A DNA stretch of 64,000 nt from Campylobacter sp. CNRCH_2014_0184h (GCF_025772985.1 NZ_JAKMTB010000003.1:1-64000); one strand, 5' to 3'. Counted from the stretch's first letter, positions 46,281 to 56,544 are shown. Translations and numbers: made by a program. Notes: generated from the sequence alone by a model not told the origin.

Positions 46281-47159
46281 ATGAAGATTTTAGTTCCTGC
46301 TACAAGTGCAAATTTAGGTCCTGGTTTTGATTGTTTGGGTTTGAGTTTAAAATATTTTAATCAAACCATAGTTGAAAAATCTAAATTTTTTAGCATTAGC
46401 ATACACGGAGAAGGTGAAAATAATATCTATCTTAAAAAAAACAATAGTTTTGTCAATATTTTTTATGAAATTTATCAAAGACTTAGTGGTAAAAAAGATA
46501 ATTTCCGCTTTGTTTTCCAAAATAATATCCCTTTAGCTAGAGGCATGGGAAGTTCTTCTGCTGTAATAGTTGGAGCTATTGCTTGTGCTTATGAATTAAG
46601 TGGGTTTAAAGCGGATAAAAATACCATTTTAAATGAAGCTTTAAAATATGAAAACCATCCAGATAACATAGCTCCAGCAACACTTGGGGGTTTTGTGTGT
46701 GCATTAACTCATAATGAAAAAGTTTTAGCTATAAAAAAAGAAGTGGATAAAGACCTACAAGCTGTTATAACCATACCAAATGTAGCGATGAATACTCAAA
46801 AATTAAGAGCAGTTTTAGCCAAAAAAATCAACCTAGAAGATGGTGTTTTTAATCTTTGCCATGCTTCATTTTTAACCGCTTGCTTTTTAGAGAAAAAATA
46901 TGATTTATTAAAATATGCAAGTTTGGATAAACTTCATCAAAATCAAAGAATGAAACTTTTGCCAGAACTTTTTGAAGTGCAAAAACTAGCTTTAGATAAT
47001 AATGCTCTCATGAGTACGCTTTCAGGCTCAGGCTCGAGTTTTTTTACTCTAGCTTATAAAGATGATGCTAAACAAATCAAAGAAAAAATCAAAAATAAAT
47101 TTGCTAAATTTAGAGTTGAGCTTTTAGAATTTGATGATGAGGGCTTTAAAATTTGCTAA
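46281..47159 (+). CDS. thrB: Homoserine kinase
   Basis: A 292-residue GHMP kinase that phosphorylates homoserine in threonine synthesis. Motifs: ILVPATSANLGPGFDCLGLSL at the N-terminus, the ATP loop NNIPLARGMGSSSAVIVGAIACA near residue 85, HPDNIAPATLGGFV and the C-terminal MSTLSGSGSSFFTLA. Full length. AAGGTAAAA precedes the ATG. Confidence 0.95.
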   Translation: MKILVPATSANLGPGFDCLGLSLKYFNQTIVEKSKFFSISIHGEGENNIYLKKNNSFVNIFYEIYQRLSGKKDNFRFVFQNNIPLARGMGSSSAVIVGAIACAYELSGFKADKNTILNEALKYENHPDNIAPATLGGFVCALTHNEKVLAIKKEVDKDLQAVITIPNVAMNTQKLRAVLAKKINLEDGVFNLCHASFLTACFLEKKYDLLKYASLDKLHQNQRMKLLPELFEVQKLALDNNALMSTLSGSGSSFFTLAYKDDAKQIKEKIKNKFAKFRVELLEFDDEGFKIC

Positions 47160-47183
47160 AAATTCCAAAAAAAAGATATAATT

Positions 47184-47450
47184 TTGAAAAATCATATACC
47201 CATTAGAATGTGCATTGTTTGCAAAGGTCGTTATGAAAAGCAAAGTTTGCATCAATTCCAAATAAAAAATTCTCAAATTATCACTAAAGTGAAATTTGGT
47301 AGGAGTTTGTATATTTGTAATTCATGTTTTGATAAAGATGAAAAAACATTGCAAAGGGCTTTTATGAGAGCTTGCAAAGGCAATTTTCATGGTAATATAA
47401 ATCAGCAGGATTTAAAGGAGATATTTTTTAATGGCAGATGTAAAGATTAG
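47184..47450 (+). CDS. YlxR/DUF448 family RNA-binding protein
   Basis: An 88-residue nucleic-acid-binding protein of the YlxR family, usually encoded between nusA and infB; in Bacillus the homologue binds RNase P RNA. The family signature [21 protein letters not shown] at the N-terminus and [12 protein letters not shown] are present, with CxxC pairs. It seems to start with TTG at 47184 (M-KNHIPIR); no ATG upstream in frame fits. It overlaps infB by 20 bases. Confidence 0.85.
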   Translation: MKNHIPIRMCIVCKGRYEKQSLHQFQIKNSQIITKVKFGRSLYICNSCFDKDEKTLQRAFMRACKGNFHGNINQQDLKEIFFNGRCKD

Positions 47451-50064
47451 CGAGATCGCTCAAGAGTTAGGATATACAAGTAAAGAAATTATAGAAAAAG
47501 CCAATGAAATGGGCTTAGAAGATATCAAATCCCCTAACAAAAAAGTATCTTCTGAAATTGCAGAGGCGATTTATCAATACGTTCAATCTGGTGAAATACT
47601 AGATGTGGTAAAAAAAGTAGCCAAACCTAAAAAAGAAAGTGCAGCAAAAAAAACTACTAAAAAAGAAGAAAGCAAAAAAGAAGAGAAAAAAACTACTATT
47701 AAAAAAGAAAGTAAAAGCCCTACTAAAGCAGTAAGTGAAAAAAAAGATGAAATAAAAAAAGAAGAAAAACAACCTGAAAATCCTATAAAAAATGAAGTAT
47801 TAGAAGAAAAAAAAGAAGAAATTAAACTCGATGAAAAGCTAGGTTCTAATTTAAATTTAGCTAAAAGAAGAGGCTTAGTCATCGTTAAAAAGAAAAAAGA
47901 AGAAAGCAAAGAAACTCAAATAAATAAAGAAGAAAAAGCTAGCACACAAACTACTCAAGGTCTAAGCCTTAGTATGATTTTTTCAAATTCAGATGAGAAT
48001 TTAAAAAGAAAGAAAAAAGAAAAGAAAAATCATCCTGTAGCAAGCAAAAAAGAAAGCACTACTAAAATGGATCTTTTAGGAGATAAAGACTTTGCTGATA
48101 TTTCTTTAGAAGATGATGATATGGTGGTTTTACCTGATTTTAGTGTAAAAGAAAATAAACCAGCACAACCAGCAAACAAAAAACAACCAAATATTTTAAA
48201 GCAATCTTTAAATAATTCTATCAATCCATTTGGCGAGGGTGGTATACAAAGAAGAAGTCGTAAAAAACCACCTAAAAAGGTAGAGAAAAAAGAAAGTGAA
48301 GCAATCACAAGTGTAAGTATACCTAAAGAAATTCGTGTGTATGAATTTGCTGAAAAACTTGGTAAAAACACCGGAGAAGTTATCTCTAAACTTTTCATGC
48401 TTGGTATGATGACGACTAAAAATGACTTTTTAGATGAGGATGCTATAGAAATTCTTGCAGCTGAATTTGGCGTGGAGATTAATATCATTGATGAAGCTGA
48501 TGAGTTTGATTATGTAAAAGATTATGATGAAAATCAAACAGAAGAAAATTTAAGCCAAAGAGCTCCGGTTATCACTATCATGGGACATGTGGATCATGGT
48601 AAGACTTCTTTGCTTGATTATATAAGAAAATCACGCATTGCAAGTGGTGAAGCAGGTGGGATTACTCAGCATGTGGGCGCTTATATGGTGGAAAAAAATG
48701 GTAGAAAAATCACTTTTATCGATACTCCAGGCCATGAGGCATTTACTGCTATGCGTGCAAGGGGAGCTAGTATAACGGATATTGTTATTATCGTAGTAGC
48801 TGCAGATGATGGGGTAAAACCACAAACTAAAGAAGCGATCAATCATGCAAAAGCAGCTAATGTACCTATCATCATTGCTATTAATAAAATGGATAAAGAA
48901 AACGCAAATCCTGACATGGTAAAAACCCAGCTAGCAGAAATGGATATCATGCCAGTAGAATGGGGTGGAAGTCATGAATTTGTGCCAGTTTCAGCTAAAA
49001 AGGGTGATGGTATAGAGGATTTACTTGAAATTGTATTATTGCAAGCTGATATTTTAGAGCTTAAAGCAAATCCAAAAGCCCATGCTAAAGCAAGTATTAT
49101 AGAATCTTCGGTGCAAAAAGGTAGAGGTCCTGTGGCTACTATCATCGTACAAAATGGTACTTTAAGAGTGGGAAATACAGTCGTAGCAGGGGAAGCTTAT
49201 GGTAAAGTGCGTGCTATGAGTGATGATCAAGGCAAAGCTTTAAAAGAAATAGGCCCAGGTGAATGTGGGGTGATCATAGGTCTTAGTGAAGTAGCTGATG
49301 CAGGAGAAACGCTAATAGCTGTAGATAGCGATAAACAAGCAAGAGAATATGCTAATAAACGCCATGAATACAACCGCCAAAAAGAATTAAGCAAATCCAC
49401 CAAAGTAAGCATAGATGAACTTGGTGCAAAAATCAAAGAAGGTAATTTAAAAGCTCTTCCTGTGATCTTAAAAGCAGATGTGCAAGGTTCGCTTGAAGCG
49501 ATTAAGGCTAGTTTGGAAAAACTTAAAAACGATGAGATTAAAGTTAATATCATCCATAGTGGGGTAGGTGGTATTACTCAAAGTGATATAGAGCTTGCAA
49601 GTGCTAGTGAAAACTCTATCGTTTTAGGCTTTAATATACGCCCAACTGGTGAGATCAAAGAACGCGCTAAAGATAAGGGCGTGGAGATAAAAACTTATAA
49701 TGTTATTTATAACTTGCTTGATGATGTAAAAGCCTTACTAGGTGGTATGATGAGTCCTATCATCTCTGAAGAACAACTTGGTCAAGCTGAAATTCGCCAA
49801 GTGATCAATGTACCAAAACTAGGACAAATCGCAGGTTGTATGGTAACAGAAGGCACGATCAATCGTGGCGCGAAAATCAGGCTCATTAGAGATGGAGTTG
49901 TGGTATTTGAAGGTAATGTAAGCTCACTTAAACGCTTTAAAGATGATGTAAGAGAAGTTGCAAAAGGCTATGAATGCGGTGTGGGCATAGAAGGTTGTAA
50001 CGATATGAGAGTGGGAGATTATATAGAAAGTTACAAAGAAGTTGAGGAACAAGTAAGCCTATGA
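47431..50064 (+). CDS. infB: Translation initiation factor IF-2
   Basis: An 877-residue GTPase that brings fMet-tRNA to the 30S subunit. The N-terminal IF2 subdomain ([27 protein letters not shown]) is followed by about 200 low-complexity Lys/Glu-rich residues, then [31 protein letters not shown]. The G domain begins near residue 380 with [27 protein letters not shown] and NKMDK. The C1/C2 domains complete the protein. AAGGAGA precedes ATG 47431. An overlap with rbfA follows. Confidence 0.97.
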   Translation: MADVKISEIAQELGYTSKEIIEKANEMGLEDIKSPNKKVSSEIAEAIYQYVQSGEILDVVKKVAKPKKESAAKKTTKKEESKKEEKKTTIKKESKSPTKAVSEKKDEIKKEEKQPENPIKNEVLEEKKEEIKLDEKLGSNLNLAKRRGLVIVKKKKEESKETQINKEEKASTQTTQGLSLSMIFSNSDENLKRKKKEKKNHPVASKKESTTKMDLLGDKDFADISLEDDDMVVLPDFSVKENKPAQPANKKQPNILKQSLNNSINPFGEGGIQRRSRKKPPKKVEKKESEAITSVSIPKEIRVYEFAEKLGKNTGEVISKLFMLGMMTTKNDFLDEDAIEILAAEFGVEINIIDEADEFDYVKDYDENQTEENLSQRAPVITIMGHVDHGKTSLLDYIRKSRIASGEAGGITQHVGAYMVEKNGRKITFIDTPGHEAFTAMRARGASITDIVIIVVAADDGVKPQTKEAINHAKAANVPIIIAINKMDKENANPDMVKTQLAEMDIMPVEWGGSHEFVPVSAKKGDGIEDLLEIVLLQADILELKANPKAHAKASIIESSVQKGRGPVATIIVQNGTLRVGNTVVAGEAYGKVRAMSDDQGKALKEIGPGECGVIIGLSEVADAGETLIAVDSDKQAREYANKRHEYNRQKELSKSTKVSIDELGAKIKEGNLKALPVILKADVQGSLEAIKASLEKLKNDEIKVNIIHSGVGGITQSDIELASASENSIVLGFNIRPTGEIKERAKDKGVEIKTYNVIYNLLDDVKALLGGMMSPIISEEQLGQAEIRQVINVPKLGQIAGCMVTEGTINRGAKIRLIRDGVVVFEGNVSSLKRFKDDVREVAKGYECGVGIEGCNDMRVGDYIESYKEVEEQVSL

Positions 50065-50423
50065 ACCCAGCTGAAATCAAAAAGCTACGCACAGAAAGCA
50101 TTTTAAAAGAACTTATACCAGAAGCTTTAGCAAATTTAGACAACGAAGCTTTAAAAAATTTGTGCGTAGTGGATGTAGAGTGCAAAAAAGGCAGATATGA
50201 TGCTTTTGTGTATTTAGATAAAATGTTTTTTAATACCCAAGAGCAAGAAATCATACTCAATCAACTTAAAAAAGCCGCCCGTGCTTTGCAAAATTACTGC
50301 ATGAGTGAGCAAGGGTGGTATAGGTGTCCGAATTTTCACTTTAAATTTGATGATAGATTAGAGTATCAAAACCATATGGATGCTTTATTTGAAAAAATCA
50401 AAAAGGAACAAAATGAATCTTGA
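50061..50423 (+). CDS. rbfA: Ribosome-binding factor A
   Basis: A 120-residue 30S maturation factor with a KH-type fold: [44 protein letters not shown] and [45 protein letters not shown]. The usual order infB-rbfA-rimP supports the call. It starts inside the infB end and overlaps rimP by 11 bases. Confidence 0.93.
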   Translation: MNPAEIKKLRTESILKELIPEALANLDNEALKNLCVVDVECKKGRYDAFVYLDKMFFNTQEQEIILNQLKKAARALQNYCMSEQGWYRCPNFHFKFDDRLEYQNHMDALFEKIKKEQNES

Positions 50424-50835
50424 AGCACTTTGTAAAGAAGCAGGGCTTAGCTTTTATGATGATGAGCTAGTAAGTGAAAATGGTAGAAAGATTTATAGAA
50501 TTTATGTACAAAAAGAAGGTGGGGTAAATCTTGATGACTGTGCTAGGCTTAGTGAGATTTTATCGCCTATTTTTGATGTAGAACCACCTGTGGGTGGGGA
50601 GTATTTTTTAGAAGTATCAAGCTGTGGGCTTGAAAGAAAACTTAGTAAAATCGAGCATTTTGCAAAAAGCATTAATGAGCTTGTAAAAATCACAACTAGT
50701 GAAAAAGAAAAAATTGAAGCAAAAATCATCGCCGTAGATGATGAAAATATCACTTTAGAAAATTTAGAAACTCAAGAAAAAACTACTATAAATTTTAGCG
50801 ACATAAGAAAAGCTAAAACTTTCATACAATGGTAA
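50413..50835 (+). CDS. rimP: Ribosome maturation factor RimP
   Basis: A 140-residue factor for 30S assembly. The N-terminal alpha/beta domain (LCKEAGLSFYDDELVSENGRKIYRIYVQKEGGVNLDDCARLSEILSPIFD) is followed by GEYFLEVSSCGLERKLSKIEHF and a C-terminal SH3-like domain. I chose ATG 50413, preceded by AAAGGAA; the frame opens further upstream inside rbfA but without a ribosome site. A hairpin covers its stop codon. Confidence 0.94.
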   Translation: MNLEALCKEAGLSFYDDELVSENGRKIYRIYVQKEGGVNLDDCARLSEILSPIFDVEPPVGGEYFLEVSSCGLERKLSKIEHFAKSINELVKITTSEKEKIEAKIIAVDDENITLENLETQEKTTINFSDIRKAKTFIQW

Positions 50836-50859
50836 AAATTTAGAAATCTAAATTTTTAC
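50832..50859 (+). terminator. Terminator-like hairpin after rimP
   Basis: A stem of GTAAAAATTTAG with CTAAATTTTTAC and a short loop; the right arm supplies five T. It overlaps the rimP stop and closes the tyrA-rimP run. Confidence 0.65.
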
Positions 50860-50869
50860 TCATCTTTTG

Positions 50870-50875
50870 TATAAT
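50870..50875 (+). promoter_or_regulatory. -10 box of the McrBC island
   Basis: CTTTTGTATAATTG, an extended -10, 33 bases before the ATG at 50909 and just after the rimP hairpin. Confidence 0.6.
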
Positions 50876-50908
50876 TGAATTTAAACATAAGAATAAAAAA
50901 GGCGTATA

Positions 50909-51196
50909 ATGCTTGAAAATAAATATGATTATAAAATCAGTAAAGCAGATAAAAATGGTAATGTGTATTATCATTTTCCAAAAGATGAAGATGAATTTAA
51001 AGAAGCAGTTGTAAAAAATGGTGGCATGAGTGTGTATGTTTATCAAGATGATAAATTAATAGATGAATTTCATACAAAAAGTCAAGGCTATAAATGGACT
51101 TCACCTATTTTTACCTATTTAAGAACTATGAACAAAAACGGGGAAAGATTTTATAGATATTATAAAAATTGCAAGTTATTTGCGGTTGTGGATTAA
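50909..51196 (+). CDS. Small protein of unknown function before mcrB
   Basis: A 95-residue acidic/basic mixed protein without membrane segments. Beta-strand-like, aromatic-rich stretches alternate: NVYYHFPKDEDEFKEAVVK, MSVYVYQDDKLIDEFHT, GYKWTSPIFTYLRTM and GERFYRYYKNCKLFAVVD. I recognise no family. It has its own promoter-like box and sits 11 bases before the mcrB ATG, so it is probably part of the restriction operon. An accessory or control role is only a guess from position. Confidence 0.6.
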   Translation: MLENKYDYKISKADKNGNVYYHFPKDEDEFKEAVVKNGGMSVYVYQDDKLIDEFHTKSQGYKWTSPIFTYLRTMNKNGERFYRYYKNCKLFAVVD

Positions 51197-51207
51197 AAGG
51201 AAATAGT

Positions 51208-53304
51208 ATGAATGTTGTTGAATTTCACTTTTCAAATGAAAATAAAATACAAGCACAAATAGAAAACTCAAACGAAAAAATTTTTAGAATATTTTTGGAA
51301 AAAAGATTAAAGACTGTTAATCAATATATCAATACAGCAAAATATGCAATTAAAGAATGCAAAAGATTAAATATTGTTAATAGAGATGATTTTGATACAT
51401 TTCAAATAAACTCTATGGAAGTTTTAACAAATTTGTCATTTGAACTGAAAGATGGATTATTGCAAGAATATAATTTTAAGAGCGGAAAAGGTTGTCCGCA
51501 TGCTTGCATTAATTCTCATTATTTGGAATTTGTAAAATATGTCAATGCTTATAAAAATTATGTTTCAAAAGATATGGTTAAGTATTTGAAAACAAGAGGC
51601 GGCGAGAAAGAATTTAAAGTAGAAATAAAAAATCAAAAGATAGAAGTTATAACGAGTGCTGATGCTGTTGAGCTATATTCTTTAAATAGGTTTTTAGAAT
51701 ATAGTGTTTTAAGTAAAAATGAAGATGATTTATATGCTAAACCATTATTTGAAGATATATTAAGTAGCTCAAATCTTAGTGCAATTAAGCAAAGTGAAAA
51801 TGAAAAATTTTACAAAGAACAATATTTTGAAAATGAAAAATTACCAAATGAAAATCAAAATCTACCTTTAAATCAAATTCTTTATGGGCCTCCAGGGACA
51901 GGAAAAACTTATCATACTATAGATAAGGCCTTAGAAATTATATCAAAAGAAGAAAAAATACAAATTCCAAGCAAAGATGATAGGATAAATAGAAAAAAAT
52001 TATTCGATGAGTATGTAAAAAATGGACAAATAGTTTTTACTACCTTTCATCAAAGCTACGGATATGAAGAATTTGTAGAAGGTATCAAACCTGAATTTGA
52101 TAAAAAAGAACTAAAATATAAAGTAAAACCAGGTATTTTTAAGAAAATTTGCAATAAAGCTTTAGATAAAGAAATAAAAATAGCAACTAATGAAGATATA
52201 TATATAGATAGAAATTCAAAAGTTTGGAAAATTTCTTTAGGGGCTAATGCTTCATTAAGAAGTGAGTGTTTTGAAAAAAATAAAATTTGTATAGGTTGGA
52301 GTGATATTCCAAAAAATAAAGATGAGCGCTTTTTAAATTTAGGTTCAAATGATAAAAATAGCATAATAAGTTTTGTAGAATACATGCAAATAGGGGATTT
52401 AGTATGTGTTTTTAATACTTCAACAACTATAAAAGGTATTGGAGTTATTACAAGCGATGTTGAATATAGTGAAGATGAAGAATATCAAACTTATAGAGAA
52501 GTTAAATGGATTTCCAAAGATAATGAAATAAATATTCTTGATTTAAATAGTGATAAAATTTTAGTACAAAAAACTGTTTATGAGTTATATAGAATTAATC
52601 CTAATGATTTATTAGAAAAGATAAAGTCAAGCAATCTTAATGATTTAAAGATTGTAGAAGATAATACAAAAAAGAATTTTATAATCATCATAGACGAGAT
52701 TAATCGTGGTAATGTAAGTAAGATTTTTGGTGAGCTTATAACCTTAATAGAACCTAGCAAAAGAATAGGTGCTGAAGAAGAGTTAAAAGTAACTTTGCCT
52801 TATAGTAAAGATGAATTTGGAGTACCTAAAAATGTTTATATCATAGGCACTATGAATACAGCTGATAGAAGTATAACTTCACTTGATACAGCATTAAGAA
52901 GACGTTTTGAATTTGTCGAGATGATGCCTAAACTTAATGTTTTGTCTGATAATTGCAAAGGTGTAAATTTGCAAAAATTACTAGAATTTATCAATACGCG
53001 TATAGAATACTTACTAGATAGAGAAAAGACTATAGGACACGCATTTTTTATAGGCGTTGATAGTTTAGAGAAATTAAAAAATGTTTTTCAAAATAAAATC
53101 ATCCCACTATTGCAAGAGTATTTTTATAATGATTATGCTTTGATTGACGCGGTTTTAAACAAAAATGGTATGTTAGAAAAACAAGATATAAATAGTGATT
53201 ATTTGAAAAATATGACAGATTTTATAGAAAGTGATAAGGTTATTTATAAGTTTAGTGATAGTCAAAAATGGGATGAAGCTACTTTTAAAAAAATATATGA
53301 ATAA
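51208..53304 (+). CDS. mcrB: McrB-like AAA+ GTPase with inserted PUA/EVE-like domain
   Basis: A 698-residue motor subunit of a Type IV (modification-dependent) restriction system. Residues 1-210 are an N-terminal domain I do not recognise, probably for target binding. The AAA+ core has Walker A GPPGTGKT (227-234), Walker B IIIDEINRGN (about 494) and the McrB signature MNTADRSI (549), then LDTALRRRFEFVEM. Between Walker A and B lies an insert (about 325-465) with VWKISLG, ICIGWSDIP, IGDLVCVF, GIGVITSD and VKWI, a pattern of EVE/PUA-like modified-base readers. ATG 51208 has AAAGGAAA upstream. Its stop overlaps mcrC in TAATG. Confidence 0.85.
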   Translation: MNVVEFHFSNENKIQAQIENSNEKIFRIFLEKRLKTVNQYINTAKYAIKECKRLNIVNRDDFDTFQINSMEVLTNLSFELKDGLLQEYNFKSGKGCPHACINSHYLEFVKYVNAYKNYVSKDMVKYLKTRGGEKEFKVEIKNQKIEVITSADAVELYSLNRFLEYSVLSKNEDDLYAKPLFEDILSSSNLSAIKQSENEKFYKEQYFENEKLPNENQNLPLNQILYGPPGTGKTYHTIDKALEIISKEEKIQIPSKDDRINRKKLFDEYVKNGQIVFTTFHQSYGYEEFVEGIKPEFDKKELKYKVKPGIFKKICNKALDKEIKIATNEDIYIDRNSKVWKISLGANASLRSECFEKNKICIGWSDIPKNKDERFLNLGSNDKNSIISFVEYMQIGDLVCVFNTSTTIKGIGVITSDVEYSEDEEYQTYREVKWISKDNEINILDLNSDKILVQKTVYELYRINPNDLLEKIKSSNLNDLKIVEDNTKKNFIIIIDEINRGNVSKIFGELITLIEPSKRIGAEEELKVTLPYSKDEFGVPKNVYIIGTMNTADRSITSLDTALRRRFEFVEMMPKLNVLSDNCKGVNLQKLLEFINTRIEYLLDREKTIGHAFFIGVDSLEKLKNVFQNKIIPLLQEYFYNDYALIDAVLNKNGMLEKQDINSDYLKNMTDFIESDKVIYKFSDSQKWDEATFKKIYE

Positions 53305-54653
53305 TGAAAACAATTAACACCTTTTCTATCATTGAACACCAAGCTTTTTCTAAAGAAGATTTAAAAGAAATTTTCAAAGAAAAAGCTGAAATATTTTATA
53401 AAGAGCTAGAAGACTTCGCAAAAAACAATGAAAGTCTTCTAGGCTTTAAAAGTAAAAACACCTTAAAAGCTAAAAATTATGTCGGCATTATACAGACTAA
53501 AAGTGGTGTTTTAGAAATCTTGCCAAAATGCATGGCAGAAGATAAACTATCAAGTGAATGTAAAGAAAAATCAAAAGAAGATACTAATTCAAAATACGAT
53601 AAAGAAAAATTAAAAAAATGTTATAAACTAGATAATATCTTTAAAAATGATGATTTTAGCAAAGAAGATCTTAAAAATGATCCTAGTATTCTTTTAATCA
53701 ATATGCTAAAAACCTTAAAAAATTCTCCCTTTAAAAAGTCTCAAATTTCATCTTTACAAATTGCTAAAATGCCTTTGTTTGAAGTATTTATCACGATGTT
53801 TTTAGATGAATTTGATAGTGTGTATAAAAAAGGTTTGATGAGATCTTATGTAAGTAGTGAAGAAAATAGAACTTTTTTAAAAGGAAAATTACTTTTTAAT
53901 GAGCATATAAAATCAAATTTAATACACAAAGAAAGATTTTTTACAAGTAGCGATGAGTTTGTTTTAGACATAGCTCCAAATCGTTTGATAAAATCAACGT
54001 TAAATTTTTTAAAATCCAAAACAAGCTCGAATAAATTTAAAATCATCAAAGCTATGCAAATGCTTGATGAGGTAGAATTTTCTAAAAATTATGAAAAAGA
54101 TTTTAGTTTTAAAATTTCAAGACATTTTGATTATTATGAAAATATACTTTCTTGGTGTAAGGTATTTCTACAAAATCAAAGCTTTGCTCCATATAAAGGT
54201 AAAAAAGAAGCCTTTGCTTTGCTTTTTCCTATGGAAAAACTTTTTGAAAACTATGTAGCTTATATGTTTAAACTTGCTAATCCTAGTGAAAATATAAAAA
54301 CCCAAAGCAGTGGAAAGTATCTAATCTCAAAAAATGATGAAAAGTGTTTTATGTTAAAGCCTGATTTATATATAGAAAATAAAATGATCTTAGATACCAA
54401 ATGGAAAATTCCAGATGATAGTGAAGATGAGAAAAAACATGGTATATCACAAAGTGATTTATATCAAATGTTTGCTTATGCAAATAAATACGAGATAAAG
54501 GAAATTTATCTTATTTATCCTTTATGTGAGAGAACTTTTGACTTAAGAGAGAAGTTAAGAACTAAAGATATTAAGTTTTTAGCACAAGGTTTTTTAAAAG
54601 CTTGCGATGAACATGCAAAGCTTAAGGTATTTTTCGCACCTTTACCTTTTTAG
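53304..54653 (+). CDS. mcrC: McrC-like nuclease subunit
   Basis: A 449-residue partner of the McrB-like GTPase. The N-terminal part (residues 1-200; KAKNYVGIIQTKSGVLEILPK) belongs to the McrC family and contacts the McrB ring. The C-terminal PD-(D/E)xK nuclease is intact: KPDLYIENKMILDTKWK with Pro-Asp at 353-354 and Asp-Thr-Lys at 364-366, followed by DLYQMFAYANKYEIKEIYLIYPL. A lysine-rich insert near residues 75-110 is extra compared with short McrC proteins. The one-base overlap with mcrB implies coupled expression. Confidence 0.88.
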   Translation: MKTINTFSIIEHQAFSKEDLKEIFKEKAEIFYKELEDFAKNNESLLGFKSKNTLKAKNYVGIIQTKSGVLEILPKCMAEDKLSSECKEKSKEDTNSKYDKEKLKKCYKLDNIFKNDDFSKEDLKNDPSILLINMLKTLKNSPFKKSQISSLQIAKMPLFEVFITMFLDEFDSVYKKGLMRSYVSSEENRTFLKGKLLFNEHIKSNLIHKERFFTSSDEFVLDIAPNRLIKSTLNFLKSKTSSNKFKIIKAMQMLDEVEFSKNYEKDFSFKISRHFDYYENILSWCKVFLQNQSFAPYKGKKEAFALLFPMEKLFENYVAYMFKLANPSENIKTQSSGKYLISKNDEKCFMLKPDLYIENKMILDTKWKIPDDSEDEKKHGISQSDLYQMFAYANKYEIKEIYLIYPLCERTFDLREKLRTKDIKFLAQGFLKACDEHAKLKVFFAPLPF

Positions 54654-54661
54654 GAAGTAAC

Positions 54662-55654
54662 ATGAATCACGAATTTTATATGAATTTAGCCATAGATGAA
54701 GCTTGGAAATATCAGCTTTTAACCTACCCCAATCCAGCCGTAGGTTGTGTGATTTTAGATAAAAATGGTAAAATTTTAAGCATAGAAGCACACAAAGAAG
54801 CAGGCAAGGCTCATGCAGAACTTGAGGCAGTGAGTAAAGCCTTAAAAGCACTTAATCCAAATTTAGATTTACCACATAATGCAAATGATTTGCATGAGTT
54901 TATTTGTCAAAATCATCAGGGGTTGTTAAAAGGCGCTAGTGCTTATGTGAGTTTAGAACCTTGTAATCATCAGGGTAAAACCCCACCTTGTGCGAAACTT
55001 TTTAGCACGCTTGGTTTTAGTGAAGTTTTTATTGCTACTAAAGATGAGCACAAGCTCGCAAGCGGTGGAGCAGAGTTTTTAAAAGATCAAGGCATAAAAG
55101 TTCACATGGGAATTTGCGAGCAAAGAGCCAAAGAGCTTTTAAAGCCTTTTTTAAAATGGCAAAAGTCAAGTTTTAAATTTTTTAAACTAGCTCTTTCTTT
55201 AAATGGCTCTGCTTATGGTAAAATCGTAAGTTCTAAAGCAAGTAGAACTTACGCTCACACATTACGCTCAAAGCTTGATTTACTTGTAGTAGGTGGAGAA
55301 ACTATAAGGCATGATAGGCCTATTTTAGATGCAAGGCTAGCTCAAGCTAAAGCGCCAAATTTATGCATACTAAGCCATCAAAATTTAGAAAGTTTTGATC
55401 CAAACATTCCTTTATTTAGCGTAGCTGAAAGAGAAATTTTTACAAGCATTCCTAGTGAAGCCAAGTTTATCATGTATGAGGGTGGGGAGAATTTTTTAAA
55501 AGCCTTTAAAGATGAGCTAGATATGCTTTTGATTTTTTCAAACTCGAATTTAAACACCCTTGAAAATGTTAAGTTAGATTTAAAGCTAAAGCCTTTATAC
55601 AAAGGCTTTTTAGAAAATGATACTTATGGATTTTATGAGATTATTAAATCTTAA
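54662..55654 (+). CDS. ribD: Riboflavin biosynthesis deaminase/reductase RibD
   Basis: A 330-residue bifunctional enzyme of riboflavin synthesis. The N-terminal deaminase (1-150) has zinc motifs GKAHAELEAVSKA (HAE) and LEPCNHQGKTPPCAKLF (PCxxxGxTPPC). The C-terminal reductase (165-325; FFKLALSLNGSAYGKIVSSKASRTYAHTLRSKLDLLVVGGETIRHDRP) is recognisable but divergent. AGGAAG precedes the ATG, eight bases after mcrC. In C. jejuni ribD is elsewhere (Cj1622 by memory), so this is a rearrangement joint. It converges on sppA, overlapping by four bases. Confidence 0.9.
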   Translation: MNHEFYMNLAIDEAWKYQLLTYPNPAVGCVILDKNGKILSIEAHKEAGKAHAELEAVSKALKALNPNLDLPHNANDLHEFICQNHQGLLKGASAYVSLEPCNHQGKTPPCAKLFSTLGFSEVFIATKDEHKLASGGAEFLKDQGIKVHMGICEQRAKELLKPFLKWQKSSFKFFKLALSLNGSAYGKIVSSKASRTYAHTLRSKLDLLVVGGETIRHDRPILDARLAQAKAPNLCILSHQNLESFDPNIPLFSVAEREIFTSIPSEAKFIMYEGGENFLKAFKDELDMLLIFSNSNLNTLENVKLDLKLKPLYKGFLENDTYGFYEIIKS

Positions 55655-56544
55655 TAAATTTTTTGTGAGCTTACTTGTGTGAAAAATTGTGTCAAAGTGT
55701 TAGCAAAAAAGCTAGCACTTTGCTCTTCTAAACGTTTTAAAAACTTATCTATAGCATCTTCTTTTTGCCAGATAGGGTTTTGTACTTTGGCTAGTTTTTC
55801 TACTTCTTTTTTGGCTTGCTCGTAATTGCCTATTTTATCAATGAGTTTTAATTTTAAAGCCTCGTTTGCTAAAAACACTTTTGCATCGGCCCATGAGTTT
55901 GTTTGATTTAAGTCTAATTTACGATTTTTAGCGACAAATTGTGTGAAAAGCTCATAGCTTTGATTAGCTAAATTTTGTAAAAAGTCTTTTTCATCTTCGC
56001 TCCATTTACGCATGAAAGTTCCTGCTTCTTTATAACTTCCTGCTTTGATAGTTTGCTCATTTATACCAAGTTTTTGTGCAAGCTCACTTACTTCAAAGCC
56101 TTGCATGATTACCCCAATAGATCCTACAAAGCTAGCAGGATTAGCGATGATCATATCAGCTCCCACCGCACTTAAGTAGCTTCCGCTTGCTATAGTTCCA
56201 CCTGCATAGACTACCACAGGCTTTTTAGCTTTAAGATCTTGTATAGCTAAAGCTATTTCCATGCTTGGTGCAAAAGCTCCACCAGGGCTATCTATAAAAA
56301 GTAAAACCCCTTTTATAGCTTTATCCTCTTTGACTTTGTAAATTTGTTCTAAAAGATTACTCGCATCGCTAATTTCGCCTTTAAGGTTAATTTGTGCTAA
56401 GTTTGCATTGGAAAGTTTAGCATTATCTCCGCTTGGAGCAAGGATTAAAAATACGATAAATAAAAACACAAAGGTTTTAAAATAAGTGTTGATATAAGAA
56501 ATGATTTTTCCAATTCCTTTAAAAAATGATTTTATAATTTGCAT
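55651..56544 (-). CDS. sppA: Signal peptide peptidase SppA (S49 family)
   Basis: A 297-residue inner-membrane peptidase that degrades cleaved signal peptides on the periplasmic side. One N-terminal helix (TFVFLFIVFLILAP) is followed by the ClpP-like fold: GVLLFIDSPGGAFAPSMEIA, VVYAGGTIASGSYLSAVGAD with nucleophile Ser 120, and IKAGSYKEAGTFMR with general base Lys 172. This is the short single-domain type. It overlaps the upstream amidohydrolase gene by 13 bases. Confidence 0.93.
   Translation of the reverse strand: MQIIKSFFKGIGKIISYINTYFKTFVFLFIVFLILAPSGDNAKLSNANLAQINLKGEISDASNLLEQIYKVKEDKAIKGVLLFIDSPGGAFAPSMEIALAIQDLKAKKPVVVYAGGTIASGSYLSAVGADMIIANPASFVGSIGVIMQGFEVSELAQKLGINEQTIKAGSYKEAGTFMRKWSEDEKDFLQNLANQSYELFTQFVAKNRKLDLNQTNSWADAKVFLANEALKLKLIDKIGNYEQAKKEVEKLAKVQNPIWQKEDAIDKFLKRLEEQSASFFANTLTQFFTQVSSQKIY

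Noticed and set aside
47640-48020. Lysine/glutamate-rich low-complexity DNA in infB as a repeat element
   Set aside because: It is the ordinary flexible N-terminal linker of bacterial IF-2; no regular repeat unit is present.
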